A stretch of DNA of 54,851 nucleotides from an uncultured Clostridia bacterium (GTDB taxonomy: Bacteria > Bacillota > Clostridia > Christensenellales > Aristaeellaceae), in assembly GCA_946538615.1 (NCBI GenBank), contig CAMNGW010000003.1, positions 1 to 54,851 on the forward strand, written 5' to 3'. Below are positions 26,208 through 34,907 of this stretch, piece after piece. The notes beneath the pieces were generated by a model. The model saw only the letters and a program-made list of their open reading frames with translations. It did not search any database and was not told where the DNA came from. Position 1 is the stretch's first letter. Every line of letters starts with the position of its first letter. The position numbers and the translations under genes are program-made.

Positions 26208-28010
26208 TCAGGCCACAAGACCCTGGTCCATCGCCTGAGCGGTATACAGATCGTAATATTTGCCGTGCAGCTTCATGAGCTCTTCGTGCGAACCCTGTTC
26301 GACAATGCCTTTGTCGGAGATGAAAAGGATACGGTCGCACTGCTTGATGGTAGACAGTCTGTGGGCAATGATGAAGCTGGTCCTGCCCTTGAGCAGGTTG
26401 AGCAGGCCCTCCTGCAGGAGCCGTTCCGTTTTGGTATCGATGGAGGAGGTTGCTTCATCAAGGATTAAAATCTTCGGGTCGCTCAGAAGCGTGCGGGCAA
26501 AGGCGATGAGCTGCTTTTCGCCCTGGGAAAGCTGGCTGCCCCGCTCATTGACGACGGTCTGATAGCCCTGGGGCATTTCTGAAATAAAGCTGTGGGCACA
26601 CACGACGGAGGCGGCGCGGATGATATCGTCCTCGGAAGCGTCCAGTCTGCCGTAGCGGATATTGTCCTCGATTGTGCCTGAGAAGATAAACGAATCCTGG
26701 AGCATAATGCCAAGCTGGCTGTGAAGGGAATGCAGCGTGATGTCCGTGATGTCTTCCGCTGTCCCTTCCTTGGTATGGAGAAGGATCCGACCCCCGTTGA
26801 GGTTGTAGAAACGGCACAGCAGGTTGACAATGGTGGATTTGCCGGCGCCTGTCGGTCCTACGAGCGCGATGCTTTCGCCGGGCCTGACATGCAGGTTCAG
26901 ATCCTCGAGCACGACCTGCCCCTCTTCATAGCCAAAGTGCACATGCTCGAAGGTCACTTCCCCGGAAATGGAAGACAGCGGGTGCGCACCGGGCTTGTCA
27001 TCGACCACCACGGGTTCGTCCATGGTCTCGAAGATGCGTTCAAGATAAGCGAGGTTGTTGACAAAGGAATTGTAGATGTTGGCGAGGTTGGTGATCGGCT
27101 GCCAGAAGCGGTTGACATACTGTCCCATAGCGAGAATGACGCCAAAGGACACAATCGCTCCGCCCATCCAGTACACACCGGCGGTATAGATCAGGGTAAA
27201 GACAATCTGGGTGATGATGGTGGAGGAGTACCAGACGGCATTGGAGACATAGATGGCTTTCATCCATGCCAGGCGGCAGGCTTCAGCGAGGCGTTCCATG
27301 ATGGACTGGTTGACATCCTGGCGCGCAAAGAGCTGCGAGACCCGGACGCCGTCAATGGATTCAGCCAGGTAAGCATTATAGTTTGAGTTCTTGTTGCTCT
27401 GGTTCTGCCAGGCCCTGCGCTGTCTGGGCTTTAAGATCCAAACGATAAAAACGAAGACAGGCATGCCGGCGAGCACGATCCATGACATGGTGACATTGGT
27501 GGAGAACATGAAGAAAATGATGAAAATGATGTTCATGATCTCCAGGATGCTGTTGATGATGCCGTTGGAGAGGATGTCCGACACGGAGTTGACGTAATTG
27601 ATAACGCGCACCAGGATCTTTCCTGCCGGGCGGGAATCGTAGTAGCTGAAGGGCAGTTTCTGCAGATGGGCGAAGAGGTCTTTGCGGATATCATAGATGA
27701 TTTCCTGAGAGACATGGGCCATGATGCGGCTGCGGATGACGGTACAGACAATGGATATGACGATGACAGCGGTAAAGAGGATCATCATGCGGACAAGCAT
27801 GTCTGCATCATGATTGGGAACGGCTTCGTCCAGCACCCATTGGGTAATCTTCGGTGTATACAGAGAGGCGATACTGGCTGCCACAGACAGGAGCATGGCC
27901 AGCAGCATAGGGCCCTTGTGCTTGCCGATATAGACAAATGCACGCTTGAGATGGCGCAGGTCAAAGGGTGTTTCCAGCCGTTCATCGACGTCAAACTTAT
28001 TTCTTGCCAT
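26208..28010 (-). CDS. ABC exporter subunit, BmrD/LmrD-like (catalytically complete half)
   Basis: Half of a heterodimeric multidrug-type ABC exporter: six membrane helices (about residues 30-310), then an ATPase domain with Walker A at 385-393 (GPTGAGKST), signature LSQGEKQL, Walker [11 protein letters not shown] with catalytic E519 and an H-loop in AHR. The partner gene upstream has Asp at this position, which is the usual division of labour in BmrCD/LmrCD-type pairs. The ATG at 28010 lies just after the partner's stop (TGACATG), with GGAGG inside the partner's last codons, so translation is coupled. It may export drugs or a cell product; no substrate can be read. Confidence 0.88.
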   Translation of the reverse strand: MARNKFDVDERLETPFDLRHLKRAFVYIGKHKGPMLLAMLLSVAASIASLYTPKITQWVLDEAVPNHDADMLVRMMILFTAVIVISIVCTVIRSRIMAHVSQEIIYDIRKDLFAHLQKLPFSYYDSRPAGKILVRVINYVNSVSDILSNGIINSILEIMNIIFIIFFMFSTNVTMSWIVLAGMPVFVFIVWILKPRQRRAWQNQSNKNSNYNAYLAESIDGVRVSQLFARQDVNQSIMERLAEACRLAWMKAIYVSNAVWYSSTIITQIVFTLIYTAGVYWMGGAIVSFGVILAMGQYVNRFWQPITNLANIYNSFVNNLAYLERIFETMDEPVVVDDKPGAHPLSSISGEVTFEHVHFGYEEGQVVLEDLNLHVRPGESIALVGPTGAGKSTIVNLLCRFYNLNGGRILLHTKEGTAEDITDITLHSLHSQLGIMLQDSFIFSGTIEDNIRYGRLDASEDDIIRAASVVCAHSFISEMPQGYQTVVNERGSQLSQGEKQLIAFARTLLSDPKILILDEATSSIDTKTERLLQEGLLNLLKGRTSFIIAHRLSTIKQCDRILFISDKGIVEQGSHEELMKLHGKYYDLYTAQAMDQGLVA

Positions 28011-28011
28011 G

Positions 28012-29769
28012 TCAGGCCACCTCCCCGTGCTCAGGGTCAATACCGTTTTGCAGGCACCAGGTTTCGTAATAATAACCGCGCTTTTTCAGGAGCTCCTCAT
28101 GCGTCCCGTGCTCAGCGATGCCGCCGTCCTTGAGAATAAGGATCTGATCGGCGTCCTTGACGGAGGAAATGCGCTGGGCAATGATGATTTTGGTGCATGC
28201 ATAAGGCAGGTTCCGCAGCTGGTGCTGGATCTCTTTCTCTGTTTCCATATCCACTGCGCTTGTGGTGTCGTCCATAATCAGGATCCCTGGCTTGACGGCG
28301 AGGGCACGGGCAAGGGCGATGCGCTGTTTCTGTCCGCCGGAAAGGCCGACGCCGCGTTCACCGACGATGGTGTCGTAACCGTCGGGAAGTTCAGGAATGA
28401 AGGAATCTGCATCGGCAGCGTGGGCGTACTGCTTCACCTCATCCATCGTGAGGTCCTGGTTGCCAAAGGCAATATTTCCCTCGACAGTATCCGAAAAAAG
28501 GAAGACGTCCTGTGTGGCGATTCCGATATGGCCTCGCAGGTCCTGGACCCTCCATCTGCGGATATTGCAGCCGTCCACGAGGATTTCACCCTTCTGTACA
28601 TCATAGCAGCGGGTGAGAAGCTGAGTGACGGTTGTTTTGCCGGAGCCTGTCGGGCCCATAATCGCGAGGGTCTCGCCTGGATTGACATGGAAAGAAACAT
28701 CTGAGAGGACCGGGTCCCTATCATAGGCGAAAGTGACATGGTCAAAGGTAATCTCACCTTTGATCCCGTCGTGCTCAACCGCAGAGGGGCTGTCCTGAAT
28801 ATCGGGCTTGGCGGAATCGAGTTCCATAATCTTGTTGCAGCTGGTGGAAAAGCGCTGCCAGTCGTTGAGCAGGTTGCCAAGGCTGCGCATGGGGACAGAA
28901 AGCGCCCATGTCAGGGAGGAGAAGATGGTGAGCTTGCCGGGTGTCAGGCCGCCTAAGGCAGGTGTCTGCATGAGCATCCAGCCGCCCATAAAGATGGTGA
29001 TCAGGGTCATCGCGTTTGTCAGGATCTCAATCATCGGGAAAAACGTGAGCCACAGCTTATTGATTTTCAGATTGGCGTCCCGGTAGGCGCGGGACTTGCG
29101 GTCGAACTTTTCGGCTTCATAGTCCTCCCGGGCGAAGGCTTTGACAACACGGTTGCCTGCAATGTTTTCCTGGGCATCGGTGTTCATATCAGAAAGCTTG
29201 TCACGCATATCACGGAACAGGGGACGTGCGTGACGGGAAAAGAAAAATGAAATAAGGAGAAGAAGCGGCGTGACGGCCACCAGGGCCAGGGCAAGCTGCC
29301 AGGAGACAAAGAAAAGGTAAATGGAGGTGGAGAGGAACGTGGTTGCAGAATCGACAAGAACGTAGTCGATGTAACTGAGAAAATGGCGGCACCAGTCCAT
29401 ATCTGAACTCATGCGTGTCATGAGGTCACCGGTCCTGTGCTTGTCAAAAAAGCGTGTATCCTGGAACTGCATGCGGCGGAACATGGCCACCCGCATATTT
29501 TTCATGGTGTTCTGTCCGGACTTTTCGAGCAGGACAATCATGAGGTAGCGTGCGGATTCCCGGACGATGCGGACAATGAGCATGGTAATCAGGATGCCCA
29601 TGAGGGGGTCTGGGTTCTTGGCGATGATAACATCGTCCATCAGTCTTGCGGTGAGAGTCGGGTTGACCAGGAGCATCATGGATGTGACCACTGAGATGAT
29701 CATGGCAGTGAGGAGACAGTAGCGGTACTTTCTGTCCATAAAGGACAGGAGCCATTTGACCTTTGACAT
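28012..29769 (-). CDS. ABC exporter subunit, BmrC/LmrC-like (degenerate ATP site half)
   Basis: First gene of the minus-strand exporter pair. The 585 residues have six membrane helices and an ATPase domain with Walker A ending near residue 380 (GPTGSGKTT) and signature LSGGQKQR. Walker B ILIMDDTTSAVD places Asp (D501) where the catalytic Glu should be, and the H-loop segment reads IIAQRIS, with Gln where His is expected. This double change marks the non-catalytic site of heterodimeric exporters. The ATG at 29769 follows AAGGAGG by 8 nt; the longer upstream open frame is not protein-like. A promoter is visible at 29823-29851. Confidence 0.88.
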   Translation of the reverse strand: MSKVKWLLSFMDRKYRYCLLTAMIISVVTSMMLLVNPTLTARLMDDVIIAKNPDPLMGILITMLIVRIVRESARYLMIVLLEKSGQNTMKNMRVAMFRRMQFQDTRFFDKHRTGDLMTRMSSDMDWCRHFLSYIDYVLVDSATTFLSTSIYLFFVSWQLALALVAVTPLLLLISFFFSRHARPLFRDMRDKLSDMNTDAQENIAGNRVVKAFAREDYEAEKFDRKSRAYRDANLKINKLWLTFFPMIEILTNAMTLITIFMGGWMLMQTPALGGLTPGKLTIFSSLTWALSVPMRSLGNLLNDWQRFSTSCNKIMELDSAKPDIQDSPSAVEHDGIKGEITFDHVTFAYDRDPVLSDVSFHVNPGETLAIMGPTGSGKTTVTQLLTRCYDVQKGEILVDGCNIRRWRVQDLRGHIGIATQDVFLFSDTVEGNIAFGNQDLTMDEVKQYAHAADADSFIPELPDGYDTIVGERGVGLSGGQKQRIALARALAVKPGILIMDDTTSAVDMETEKEIQHQLRNLPYACTKIIIAQRISSVKDADQILILKDGGIAEHGTHEELLKKRGYYYETWCLQNGIDPEHGEVA

Positions 29770-29822
29770 GCGCAAGTCCTCCTTGCATGCGGGACACTGG
29801 AGAAAAAGCCGAAAACGCGCGC

Positions 29823-29851
29823 AGTATATCACGGGAAGATGACAAAAACAA
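29823..29851 (-). promoter_or_regulatory. Probable promoter of the ABC exporter genes
   Basis: Read on the minus strand, TTGTTT (29846-29851) and TATACT (29823-29828) are 17 bases apart. It lies in the divergent gap with nanE and would give a leader of roughly 45 bases. Confidence 0.5.
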
Positions 29852-29941
29852 TGCTTAAAAATGGTCAGGATATGGCCATTTATACAAGAATGCAAAAAAA
29901 GAAACAATCTGCAGGAAAAGAACGCAGAAAAACAGCATTTC

Positions 29942-29970
29942 TTGACGCTCAGGAAAAATGAGGCTATTAT
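29942..29970 (+). promoter_or_regulatory. Strong sigma-A promoter of the nanE operon
   Basis: TTGACG at 29942-29947 and TATTAT at 29965-29970 are separated by exactly 17 bases. Transcription should begin near 29977, about 55 bases before nanE. The -10 element lies inside a spaced inverted repeat (29957-29997), a probable regulator site. Confidence 0.75.
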
Positions 29971-29997
29971 TTTTTTCAGCACAGCTCATGCCTCATT
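29957..29997 (+). promoter_or_regulatory. Spaced inverted repeat over the nanE promoter, candidate operator
   Basis: AATGAGGC (29957-29964) and its exact reverse complement GCCTCATT (29990-29997) flank the -10 box and the start site. The centre-to-centre distance is 33 bases, about three helical turns, which fits two protein dimers or a looped dimer bound on one DNA face. Binding would block transcription. The cognate regulator is unknown; sugar-phosphate sensing RpiR or GntR proteins often control nan genes. Confidence 0.5.
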
Positions 29998-30031
29998 GTC
30001 AAGGAGCTGATACACAGAAAGGGAGATGCAC

Positions 30032-30724
30032 ATGACCAAGGAAGAGCTTTTTGCTGTGATGAAGGGGGAGATTATCGTATCGTGCCAGGCTACGCCGGGA
30101 GAACCGCTCTATGATGCTGCCCGTTCGGTCATGCCGCTCATGGCAAGGGCAGCAAAGCTTGCCGGTGCGAAGATGATCCGCACAAGTTCGGTGAGGGATA
30201 TCATCGGGATCAAAGAAGAGACGGGGCTCCCTGTAATCGGACTGATCAAGCGCGAATATCCGGGGTACACAGGCCGCATCACCATGACGATGCGTGAAGT
30301 CGATGAGTGCATGGAAGCTCTTTCAGATATTGTTTCGATTGACTGCACAGACTGTCCGCGCGGCGACGGGCGCAGTGCGCCACAGTTCCTGAAAGAAGTG
30401 AAAGCAAAGTATCCGAACATCATTATCATGGCAGACTGTGCGACGTTTGAAGAGGCGCTTGCAGCGTATGATGCCGGTGCCGACCTTGTGGGAACCACAA
30501 TGAACGGGTATACCCCTCAGACAAGGGACCAGAAGGAAGGACCGAATTTTGCCCTGGTTGAGCAGCTGGTGAAAGCGCTTCCCTGCCCTGTGATTGCAGA
30601 AGGACGTGTCCATACCCCTGAACAGGCCAGGAAAATGCTGGACCTTGGCGCCTGGGCGGTTGTGGTCGGAGGTGCGATCACCCGGCCCCTTGAAATTGCA
30701 CAGCGCTTTTTTGCTGTGATATGA
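30032..30724 (+). CDS. nanE: N-acetylmannosamine-6-phosphate 2-epimerase
   Basis: Cytoplasmic enzyme that interconverts ManNAc-6-phosphate and GlcNAc-6-phosphate in amino-sugar and sialic acid breakdown. The 230-residue TIM barrel shows the NanE signatures IVSCQATPGEPLYD near the N-terminus, GLIKREYPG with the catalytic Lys, and VIAEGRVHTPEQA near the C-terminus. The ATG at 30032 is 6 nt from GGGAG; the ATG at 30026 adjoins the site and is unlikely. It is followed by a ROK kinase and a YhcH-type protein, the usual partners, although no sialic acid lyase (NanA) is in the window. Confidence 0.95.
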   Translation: MTKEELFAVMKGEIIVSCQATPGEPLYDAARSVMPLMARAAKLAGAKMIRTSSVRDIIGIKEETGLPVIGLIKREYPGYTGRITMTMREVDECMEALSDIVSIDCTDCPRGDGRSAPQFLKEVKAKYPNIIIMADCATFEEALAAYDAGADLVGTTMNGYTPQTRDQKEGPNFALVEQLVKALPCPVIAEGRVHTPEQARKMLDLGAWAVVVGGAITRPLEIAQRFFAVI

Positions 30725-30744
30725 ACCCCGGGAGGTGCACAGAT

Positions 30745-31656
30745 TTGATTTTCTGCTGGGATATCGGGGGCACGGCTGTCAAGTTCGGTCTTTGCGACAG
30801 ACAGGGGACGCTGTATGCCAAAGATGAGAAAAGCGTTTCATCGGATCATTATGAGACACCTTTGCTCGATAAGGTCCTCAGGGAGGCGCGGGTGTTCCTG
30901 GGGGCTTTTTCAGATATCAGCATCGAAGGCATAGGCATTTCGGCGACAGGACAGATTGACACAAGGACCGGCACTGTAATCGGCACCAATGGCAAGATCC
31001 CGGGATGGGAAGGGAGCTGCCTTAAGCAGTCCGCCGAAGAAGTTTTTGGCGTCCCTGCCTTTGCCATCAATGACGCAAATGCCGCTGTGCTTGGCGAATG
31101 TTTTGCCGGAAGGGCGAAGGGCAGGAAAAATGTGGTCATGGTGACCCTTGGCACGGGGGTCGGCGGCGGGCTTGTGCTGGATGGAAGACCATACGGAGGC
31201 GCAAAGGGAATTGCCGGTGAGCTGGGACATTTCACCCTGTACGCGGACGGACCGGAGTGCACATGCGGAAAACGCGGGTGCTATGAAAATTATGCATCCA
31301 CCACAGCCCTGATCAGGAAATGCCGTGAGGTGACAGGGAATATATTAACTGGAAGGGAAATCTTCGAAAGGGCCCGGGAAGGGGACACAAGGCTTCTGCA
31401 GGCGATCGATGGCTGGATTTCAGATATTGCCCATGGGCTGACAGGACTGGTGCATATCTTCAATCCTGAGATGGTCCTGATCGGCGGGGGTGTCAGCGCA
31501 CAGGAAGAGCTTCTTATGGCTCCCCTCAGGGACCGCGTGCTGCACACTGTGATGCCAAGGTTCGCAGAGGGCCTGGAGATTGAACGTGCCATACTTGGCA
31601 ATGATGCGGGAATGATCGGCGCCGCAAAATGGTTCATGGAAAAAGAAAAGGAGTGA
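30745..31656 (+). CDS. ROK family sugar kinase, probable N-acetylmannosamine kinase
   Basis: ATP-dependent kinase, most likely phosphorylating ManNAc to supply NanE, judged by context. Sequence marks are DIGGTAVKFG at the N-terminus (phosphate binding), GTGVGGGLVLDG, GELGHFT with the catalytic region, and the ROK zinc motif CTCGKRGCYENYAS. About 303 residues is normal. The TTG at 30745 lies 9 nt after GGGAGG; an ATG at 30721 overlaps the nanE stop but has no ribosome binding site and adds eight residues. Glucokinase activity is the main alternative. Confidence 0.85.
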   Translation: MIFCWDIGGTAVKFGLCDRQGTLYAKDEKSVSSDHYETPLLDKVLREARVFLGAFSDISIEGIGISATGQIDTRTGTVIGTNGKIPGWEGSCLKQSAEEVFGVPAFAINDANAAVLGECFAGRAKGRKNVVMVTLGTGVGGGLVLDGRPYGGAKGIAGELGHFTLYADGPECTCGKRGCYENYASTTALIRKCREVTGNILTGREIFERAREGDTRLLQAIDGWISDIAHGLTGLVHIFNPEMVLIGGGVSAQEELLMAPLRDRVLHTVMPRFAEGLEIERAILGNDAGMIGAAKWFMEKEKE

Positions 31657-31663
31657 CTTGTTT

Positions 31664-32140
31664 ATGGTTCTGGATCGTCTTGATGCACTGGAAAAATATG
31701 AAGGAATCGGTGAAAATTTCCCTGCGGCAGTGGCCTTTGTCAGGAACACTGATCTGAAGGCGTTAAAGCCCGGCACCTATGAGATCGATGGGCGCAAGGT
31801 ATATGTCATGGTCCAGGAGAACCACCTGACTGTACATCCCATGGTTTTTGAGGCCCATGCAAAATATGCGGATATCCAGGTGGTTCTCGAGGGCGATGAG
31901 AAAATGGGCTGGGGATATGAAGGAAAGCTGGACCCGCTTGACGAGGCAAAGGATTTCCGGACCTGCTCAGAGGTCAGGTATGAGACGGTCGTTGTCCATC
32001 CCGGACAGTTTGCCATTTTCCTTCCCGGGGAAATGCATGCGCCCGGCTATGCGGTGGAAGGTGAGGGAGACTGCCGCAAACTCGTGATCAAAGTCCTGTA
32101 CGGGGAAGGACAATGTCCTGAAAAAAAGAAAGAGTGCTGA
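31664..32140 (+). CDS. YhcH/YjgK/YiaL family protein (DUF386; sugar anomerase-like)
   Basis: Small cupin-fold protein of about 158 residues related to E. coli NanQ (YhcH), which speeds anomer conversion of sialic acid, and to EbgC. Visible segments are EIDGRKVYVMVQE, EAHAKYADIQVVLEGDE and FLPGEMHAPG; His and Glu of the latter two form the usual metal site. It follows the kinase by a few bases, with AAGGAG before an ATG at 31664. Its place in the nanE-kinase operon supports an amino-sugar role. Confidence 0.88.
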   Translation: MVLDRLDALEKYEGIGENFPAAVAFVRNTDLKALKPGTYEIDGRKVYVMVQENHLTVHPMVFEAHAKYADIQVVLEGDEKMGWGYEGKLDPLDEAKDFRTCSEVRYETVVVHPGQFAIFLPGEMHAPGYAVEGEGDCRKLVIKVLYGEGQCPEKKKEC

Positions 32141-32150
32141 GGAGACAGCC

Positions 32151-32675
32151 ATGGAGAAAGTCAGAGTCTTTGACTGCGCAGAGCAGATTGTACGCGCCAT
32201 TCCCGGTGGGCTCCTCCTTACGACAAAGGCAGACAAGGTCAACAGCATGGTGATCAGCTGGGGATCGCTTGGCATTGAGTGGGGAAAACCGATTTTCACC
32301 GTATATGTCAGGGAAGGGCGGTTCACCCGTTCCCAGCTGGATGCGCATCCTGAATTTACCATCAACGTCCCTGTAGGAAAGCCAGACCCGGGTATTTTCA
32401 GGGTCTGCGGCTACCAGTCGGGGTACAGCCTGGACAAAGTAGCCGAGGCAGGGCTTACCCTTGTGAAATCTGAACTGGTGGACGTCCCCGGCATTGTCCA
32501 GTACCCATTGACGCTTGAGTGCCGCGTTGTGTTCCGGCAGAAGCAGCCCATTGAACTGATTGACCCGAAGTTCCACAGTGATTATCCCCAGGATGTCCCC
32601 GGAACGGCCCCCCTGGCGAACAGGGATGCACATATTGCCTATTATGGAGAAATTGTGAATGCGTATCTGGCATAA
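32151..32675 (+). CDS. Flavin reductase family protein (FMN-binding split barrel)
   Basis: A 174-residue FMN-binding protein. The segment VNSMVISWGSLGIEWGKPIFTVYVR and the following TINVPVG are typical of the flavin reductase-like split barrel. It probably passes electrons from NAD(P)H to FMN or to a partner enzyme; the partner is not evident here. The ATG follows GAGGAGACAGCC, 10 nt after the previous stop, so it belongs to the nanE operon, where such a gene is common in Clostridia but its role is unclear. Confidence 0.85.
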   Translation: MEKVRVFDCAEQIVRAIPGGLLLTTKADKVNSMVISWGSLGIEWGKPIFTVYVREGRFTRSQLDAHPEFTINVPVGKPDPGIFRVCGYQSGYSLDKVAEAGLTLVKSELVDVPGIVQYPLTLECRVVFRQKQPIELIDPKFHSDYPQDVPGTAPLANRDAHIAYYGEIVNAYLA

Positions 32676-32768
32676 ATAAAGCACTGCACCCATCTTACTG
32701 TGCTCAGCCGGAGACGGATTGTGCAGTCAGGAGCCGGGCAGGGAGCCGGACTGACAGGAGGTGGGAGA

Positions 32769-33848
32769 TTGAGCGGGACATTGTGGCTGTGGCTTTTGGG
32801 CCATGTACAGGAGCCTGACGCCGGAACAACCGGGGAGCAGGATGCACGCTATCTTTCTGTGTGCCTCTGTCCGGTTCCCCCTGCGGACGTCTGCGACGTC
32901 GTGAAGCTCACAAAAGACTGTCTTAAAACCGAATATGTCTGTCAGACAGGGGAGAGTGAGCTTGGCCTTGTGCTGATCACGAAAGGGTTCGTCAGCTGGA
33001 ACGATGTCCGCACAGAATTGCAGGACCTTCAGGAGAAAATCCGTGAGCAGTTCGGTTACGCTGTGACCATGGGCATCGGTTCCCGGGTTACCCAGTCCTG
33101 TGAGGTTTCAGACAGCTTTTTTAGGGCAAGGAAGGCAGCGGCTTACAGCTTTATCTATGGGAGCGGGCAGATTATCCTTTACGAAGCTGTGGCAAAAAGG
33201 GACAGCGAGGCTCCTGTGTTCCCTGAAAAAGAAATGAAAGCCGTCCTTTCAGCCTGTCTGAAAGGGGACGCGGGAAACGTGGAGAAGCACCTTTCGGTGT
33301 ATGTCGCATCATGCTATACAAAATCCCTCTCCTATGGGCAGGCTGCTGTGACGGACCTTCTCATGGAACTGCACCGCGCCCTGCCTGAGTCCGCCCAGAC
33401 CGGAAATGCTTTTGTTGAGACCTTTCAGAAGCTGAAAGTCTGCCGTTATATGCATGAGCAGTTCATGGTGCTCAATACGTACTGTCTTGCCCGGATGCAG
33501 GGGCAGAGCGCAGAGAGCGGGCGGCACAGGGAAATGACGGAGAGAATGCTGAAATATATCAGGGAGAATCTTTCCAATCCGGACCTTTCGATCAGTATGG
33601 TCGCAGACCATCTGCAGATATCAACAAACTCTGTCAGAAATCTGTTCAGGGAGAACAATCTCCCTTCCCCCAAGGACTATATCACGTCTGAACGGATCGC
33701 TGAGGCACAGGAACTGCTCGTTCATACGGATATGACAGGGAAAGAAATCGGTGAAAGCACCGGTTTTCCTGAGAGCCGGTATTTCTATGCGGTCTTTAAA
33801 AAGGCTACCGGAATGACGACATATGAGTACCGCGTCAGAAATCGGTAA
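32769..33848 (+). CDS. AraC family transcriptional regulator, short N-terminus
   Basis: DNA-binding regulator with a C-terminal AraC helix-turn-helix pair (IRENLSNPDLSISMVADHL, then ITSERIAEAQELL and a closing YEYR). Residues 30-150 resemble the GGDEF-like cytoplasmic region of YesN-type regulators (LGLVLITKG, VTMGIGSRVTQ, SFIYGSGQIILYE). Those proteins normally carry a receiver domain or a membrane sensor ahead of it; here neither is present. The TTG at 32769 is 7 nt after AGGAGG, which argues for a deliberately short protein; a GTG at 32700 gives a low-complexity extension. It lies directly before the LplB/LplC operon and is a candidate for its regulator. Confidence 0.8.
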   Translation: MSGTLWLWLLGHVQEPDAGTTGEQDARYLSVCLCPVPPADVCDVVKLTKDCLKTEYVCQTGESELGLVLITKGFVSWNDVRTELQDLQEKIREQFGYAVTMGIGSRVTQSCEVSDSFFRARKAAAYSFIYGSGQIILYEAVAKRDSEAPVFPEKEMKAVLSACLKGDAGNVEKHLSVYVASCYTKSLSYGQAAVTDLLMELHRALPESAQTGNAFVETFQKLKVCRYMHEQFMVLNTYCLARMQGQSAESGRHREMTERMLKYIRENLSNPDLSISMVADHLQISTNSVRNLFRENNLPSPKDYITSERIAEAQELLVHTDMTGKEIGESTGFPESRYFYAVFKKATGMTTYEYRVRNR

Positions 33849-33871
33849 TAGAAGAGAAAAGGAAGATGTAT

Positions 33872-33905
33872 AAAAAAGCGCAGGCGTGAGCTTTGCGCTT
33901 TTTTT
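33872..33905 (+). terminator. Intrinsic terminator after the AraC gene
   Basis: AAAAAAGCGCA (33872-33882) pairs with TGCGCTTTTTT (33894 onward) across an 11-nt loop, with seven T in a row (33899-33905). It separates the nanE operon from the sugar importer operon, whose promoter starts almost at the end of the T tract. Confidence 0.9.
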
Positions 33906-33908
33906 GAC

Positions 33909-33936
33909 TTGTCTGGTAAAAAACTTTCCGTATGAT
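33909..33936 (+). promoter_or_regulatory. Probable promoter of the LplB/LplC importer operon
   Basis: TTGTCT (33909-33914) and TATGAT (33931-33936) are 16 bases apart; a TTGACT at 33904 is too distant. The bases just before the -10 contain AAACTTTCCGT (33921-33931), also found at the promoter of the operon at 50069. Confidence 0.5.
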
Positions 33937-33970
33937 ATAAGCAGCTGCTTGAGGAGGAGTGAAGCAAGTG

Positions 33971-34894
33971 ATGCATAAGCGGAAGCATGGCTTCTTGTAT
34001 GAGATGAAGCAGAATGGGTTTCTGTATCTGCTCACGGTTCCCGGCATTGTGTTTTTCACGATTTTCAGCTACCTGCCGATGCTGGGACTGGTCATGGCGT
34101 TCCAGGATTTTTCTATGCGGAAAGGCATTTTTGGGTCACCCTTCAATGGATTGGCAAATTTCAGCTTTCTGTTTGCTACCGGCGATATCTGGCGGGTGAC
34201 GGCCAATACGCTGTATCTGAACATTCTCTTTATTGTATCCACAACGCTCATGTCCGTGTGCCTTGCCATTCTTTTTTCAGAGGTGAGGAACCAGAAACTG
34301 AAGCGCGTCACGCAGTCCCTTTCGATTCTTCCGAATTTTGTGTCCTGGACAGTGATTGCGCTGTTCCTGGATGCATTTATTGAGCCGTCCACGGGCATGG
34401 TTTCCAAAGTGATGATTGCCCAAGGGCTGACCCCGGATTTCTATTCCAACCCGTCGTTCTGGCCTCCGATTTTTGTCCTGCTCAAGGTCTGGCAGGGTGC
34501 AGGCTATGGTGCCATTGTGTACATTGCCACCATTGTGGGAATTGATCCCCAGATTTATGAAGCGGCTGACATTGACGGCGCGACGAGAATGCAGAAAATT
34601 TTCCGGATTACCGTACCGATCCTGAGACCGACCATCATCCTGATGAGCCTATTCAGCGTGGGCCGAATCTTTTATGGGGACTTTGGAATGATCTATGCGA
34701 TCATCGGGGACAATGGCCTTCTGTTCTCCACAACGGATGTCATCGACACCTACGTCTACCGCATGATGCGCATGCTGCGCAACTACGGCATGAGCGCAGC
34801 AACAGGCATGTACCAGTCTGTCCTCGGCTTTGTGTTCATTGTGCTGGTCAATACGATTGCCCGTAAGCTTGAACCGGACAGCGCACTGTTCTGA
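33971..34894 (+). CDS. ABC sugar transporter permease, LplB/YtcP type (1)
   Basis: Membrane subunit of an oligosaccharide importer of the LplB group. It has six predicted helices, the first at about residues 14-35 (FLYLLTVPGIVFFTIFSYLP), and the EAA loop near residue 197 (YEAADIDGATRMQKIFRITVP). The ATG at 33971 and a GTG at 33968 both follow GAGGAGGAG; they cannot be separated. It is the first gene of an operon that continues with LplC, the binding protein and several glycosidases. No ATPase gene is present. Confidence 0.93.
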   Translation: MHKRKHGFLYEMKQNGFLYLLTVPGIVFFTIFSYLPMLGLVMAFQDFSMRKGIFGSPFNGLANFSFLFATGDIWRVTANTLYLNILFIVSTTLMSVCLAILFSEVRNQKLKRVTQSLSILPNFVSWTVIALFLDAFIEPSTGMVSKVMIAQGLTPDFYSNPSFWPPIFVLLKVWQGAGYGAIVYIATIVGIDPQIYEAADIDGATRMQKIFRITVPILRPTIILMSLFSVGRIFYGDFGMIYAIIGDNGLLFSTTDVIDTYVYRMMRMLRNYGMSAATGMYQSVLGFVFIVLVNTIARKLEPDSALF

Positions 34895-34907
34895 GGGGGT
34901 GGAGAAG

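Noticed and set aside
29770..30031. A hidden small gene in the divergent gap between the ABC exporter and nanE
   Set aside because: No open frame with a ribosome binding site; the gap is explained by two divergent promoters and an operator-like repeat.
30721..30744. ATG at 30721 as the ROK kinase start
   Set aside because: It overlaps the nanE stop but has no ribosome binding site, while the TTG at 30745 has GGGAGG at good spacing and puts the phosphate-binding motif at the expected place. Not fully excluded.
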